Assembly (NCBI GenBank): GCA_013329855.1
Contig: DUJI01000268.1
Coordinates: 1 to 6,947 of the forward strand
Direction of reading: 5' to 3'
From: Thermoplasmata archaeon
Lineage (GTDB): Archaea; Thermoplasmatota; Thermoplasmata; RBG-16-68-12
DNA length: 6,947 nt
The notes beneath the pieces were generated by a model. It was given only the letters and a program-made list of their open reading frames with translations, searched no databases and was not told the DNA's origin. The stretch's first letter is position 1; each line of letters begins with the position of its first letter. Shown in pieces: positions 6,422 to 6,947 of the stretch. The position numbers and the translations under genes are program-made.

Positions 6422-6435
6422 CGTTTATAGTTTCC
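6422..6435 (-). promoter_or_regulatory. Box A promoter of the PKD/CARDB gene, leaderless spacing
   Basis: The minus strand reads AAACTATAAACGA, preceded by a purine-rich GGGGAA that suits a BRE. The centre is about 28 bp before the GTG at 6400, as expected if transcription starts at or next to the start codon. This is one of the clearest A/T islands in the window and stands in a GC-rich background. Confidence 0.65.
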
Positions 6436-6452
6436 CCGGAGCCGCCAGAAGT

Positions 6453-6460
6453 CTAAATAG
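6453..6460 (+). promoter_or_regulatory. Box A promoter of the glutamyl-tRNA synthetase gene, leaderless spacing
   Basis: The plus strand reads CTAAATAG, preceded by purine-rich CAGAAG. Its centre is about 26 bp before the GTG at 6482, so transcription is predicted to begin at the start codon. It lies about 18 bp from the opposite-facing box A of the PKD/CARDB gene, so the two promoters share an 81-bp region. Confidence 0.6.
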
Positions 6461-6481
6461 CCGCAGCCGGTTCGGACCGTC

Positions 6482-6947
6482 GTGCCCGTCGAGTCCGCGC
6501 GGAAGTACGCGCTCGCGAACGCCGTCCTCCATGGCGGCAAGGCCGAGGCGAAGGCCGTCCTGGGCAAGCTCCTCGCGGAGGACGCGTCCCTCCGGCCCCG
6601 CGCCCGCGAGGTGTCCCTGGAGGTCGAGCGCGTCGTGGCGGAGGTCAACGGCCTCTCGCCCGAGGCGCAGAAGGACGCGCTGGCCCAGCTCGCCCCGGAA
6701 CTCCTGGAGAAGCCCAAGGGCGAGGAGGGGCCCAAGGAACTCCCGCCGCTGCCCGGCGCGGAGGACGGGAAGGTCGTCGGCCGACTTGCGCCGTATCCGA
6801 GCGGCCCCCTCCATATCGGGAACGCGCGCGCCTTCATCCTGAACGACGCGTACGTGAAGCGGTACCACGGGAAGCTCATCCTCGCGTTCGACGACACGAT
6901 CGGTTCCGAGGAGAAGCCCGTACTCCCCGAGGCGTACGACCAGGTGA
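6482..6947 (+). CDS. gltX: Glutamyl-tRNA synthetase, archaeal type, N-terminal part
   Basis: Class I synthetase that charges tRNA-Glu, and in most archaea also tRNA-Gln as the first step of the amidation route. The window holds 155 residues from a GTG start; the 3' end is cut off. Residues 1-95 form the archaeal N-terminal extension (ARKYALANAVLHGGKAEAKA, then AEVNGLSPEAQ), absent from bacterial enzymes. The catalytic fold then starts with RLAPYPSGPLHIGN (101-114), whose HIGN at 111-114 is the HIGH signature, and continues with NARAFILNDAY. The next conserved motif, usually LRFEDTD, reads LAFDDTIGSEEK (134-145). There is no Shine-Dalgarno motif, but the box A about 26 bp upstream supports this GTG as a leaderless start. 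Archaeal GluRS rather than GlnRS is preferred because of the N-terminal extension; the identity is firm for the family. Confidence 0.93.
   Translation, partial: MPVESARKYALANAVLHGGKAEAKAVLGKLLAEDASLRPRAREVSLEVERVVAEVNGLSPEAQKDALAQLAPELLEKPKGEEGPKELPPLPGAEDGKVVGRLAPYPSGPLHIGNARAFILNDAYVKRYHGKLILAFDDTIGSEEKPVLPEAYDQV

Noticed and set aside
4976..6430. 484-residue plus-strand open frame opposite the surface-protein and PH-like genes
   Set aside because: Low-complexity Arg/Gly/His-rich shadow frame; the minus strand has a signal sequence, PKD and CARDB motifs and membrane helices.
1..6947. CRISPR array, insertion sequence, tRNA/rRNA or defence island
   Set aside because: No regularly spaced repeats, transposase motifs, terminal inverted repeats, tRNA-like folds or defence signatures were seen. 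The Hef helicase has fork-repair rather than defence signatures.

Overview
This is a GC-rich, gene-dense archaeal segment, most likely from a high-GC lineage of Euryarchaeota/Thermoplasmatota. The archaeal call rests on a Hef-type helicase, an archaeal-type glutamyl-tRNA synthetase with its N-terminal extension, A/T-rich box-A-like promoter elements about 26-31 bp before start codons, and the near absence of Shine-Dalgarno motifs. The lineage is inferred, not shown by any marker tree. Four of the eight genes start with GTG or TTG.

Layout from left to right: (1) a minus-strand HtpX-type M48 membrane metalloprotease that runs off the left edge just as a calcium-loop (EF-hand-like) motif appears; (2) a divergent plus-strand zinc-ribbon protein of 264 residues, separated from htpX by only 42 bp; (3) a convergent 36-residue acidic double-CxxC mini-protein on the minus strand with its own TATA-like element; (4) a minus-strand Hef/FANCM-family helicase with no nuclease domain and a PIP-box-like C-terminus; (5) a minus-strand UbiD-family decarboxylase; (6) a minus-strand two-helix membrane protein with a PH-like tail; (7) a minus-strand type I surface protein with PKD and CARDB domains; (8) a divergent plus-strand glutamyl-tRNA synthetase cut by the right edge.

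The genes look like several small transcription units rather than one pathway. HtpX and the zinc-ribbon protein may form a divergent pair linked to membrane quality control. The surface protein and the PH-like membrane protein (15 bp apart) are probably co-transcribed. The helicase, the decarboxylase and the tRNA synthetase are core DNA-repair, cofactor-dependent metabolism and translation genes. I see no mobile element, CRISPR array, rRNA or tRNA, and no convincing defence system or wholly new system. The most notable points are the small zinc protein, the helicase-only Hef with a terminal PCNA-like motif, the EF-hand-like extension on HtpX, and two closely spaced divergent leaderless promoters at 6401-6481.
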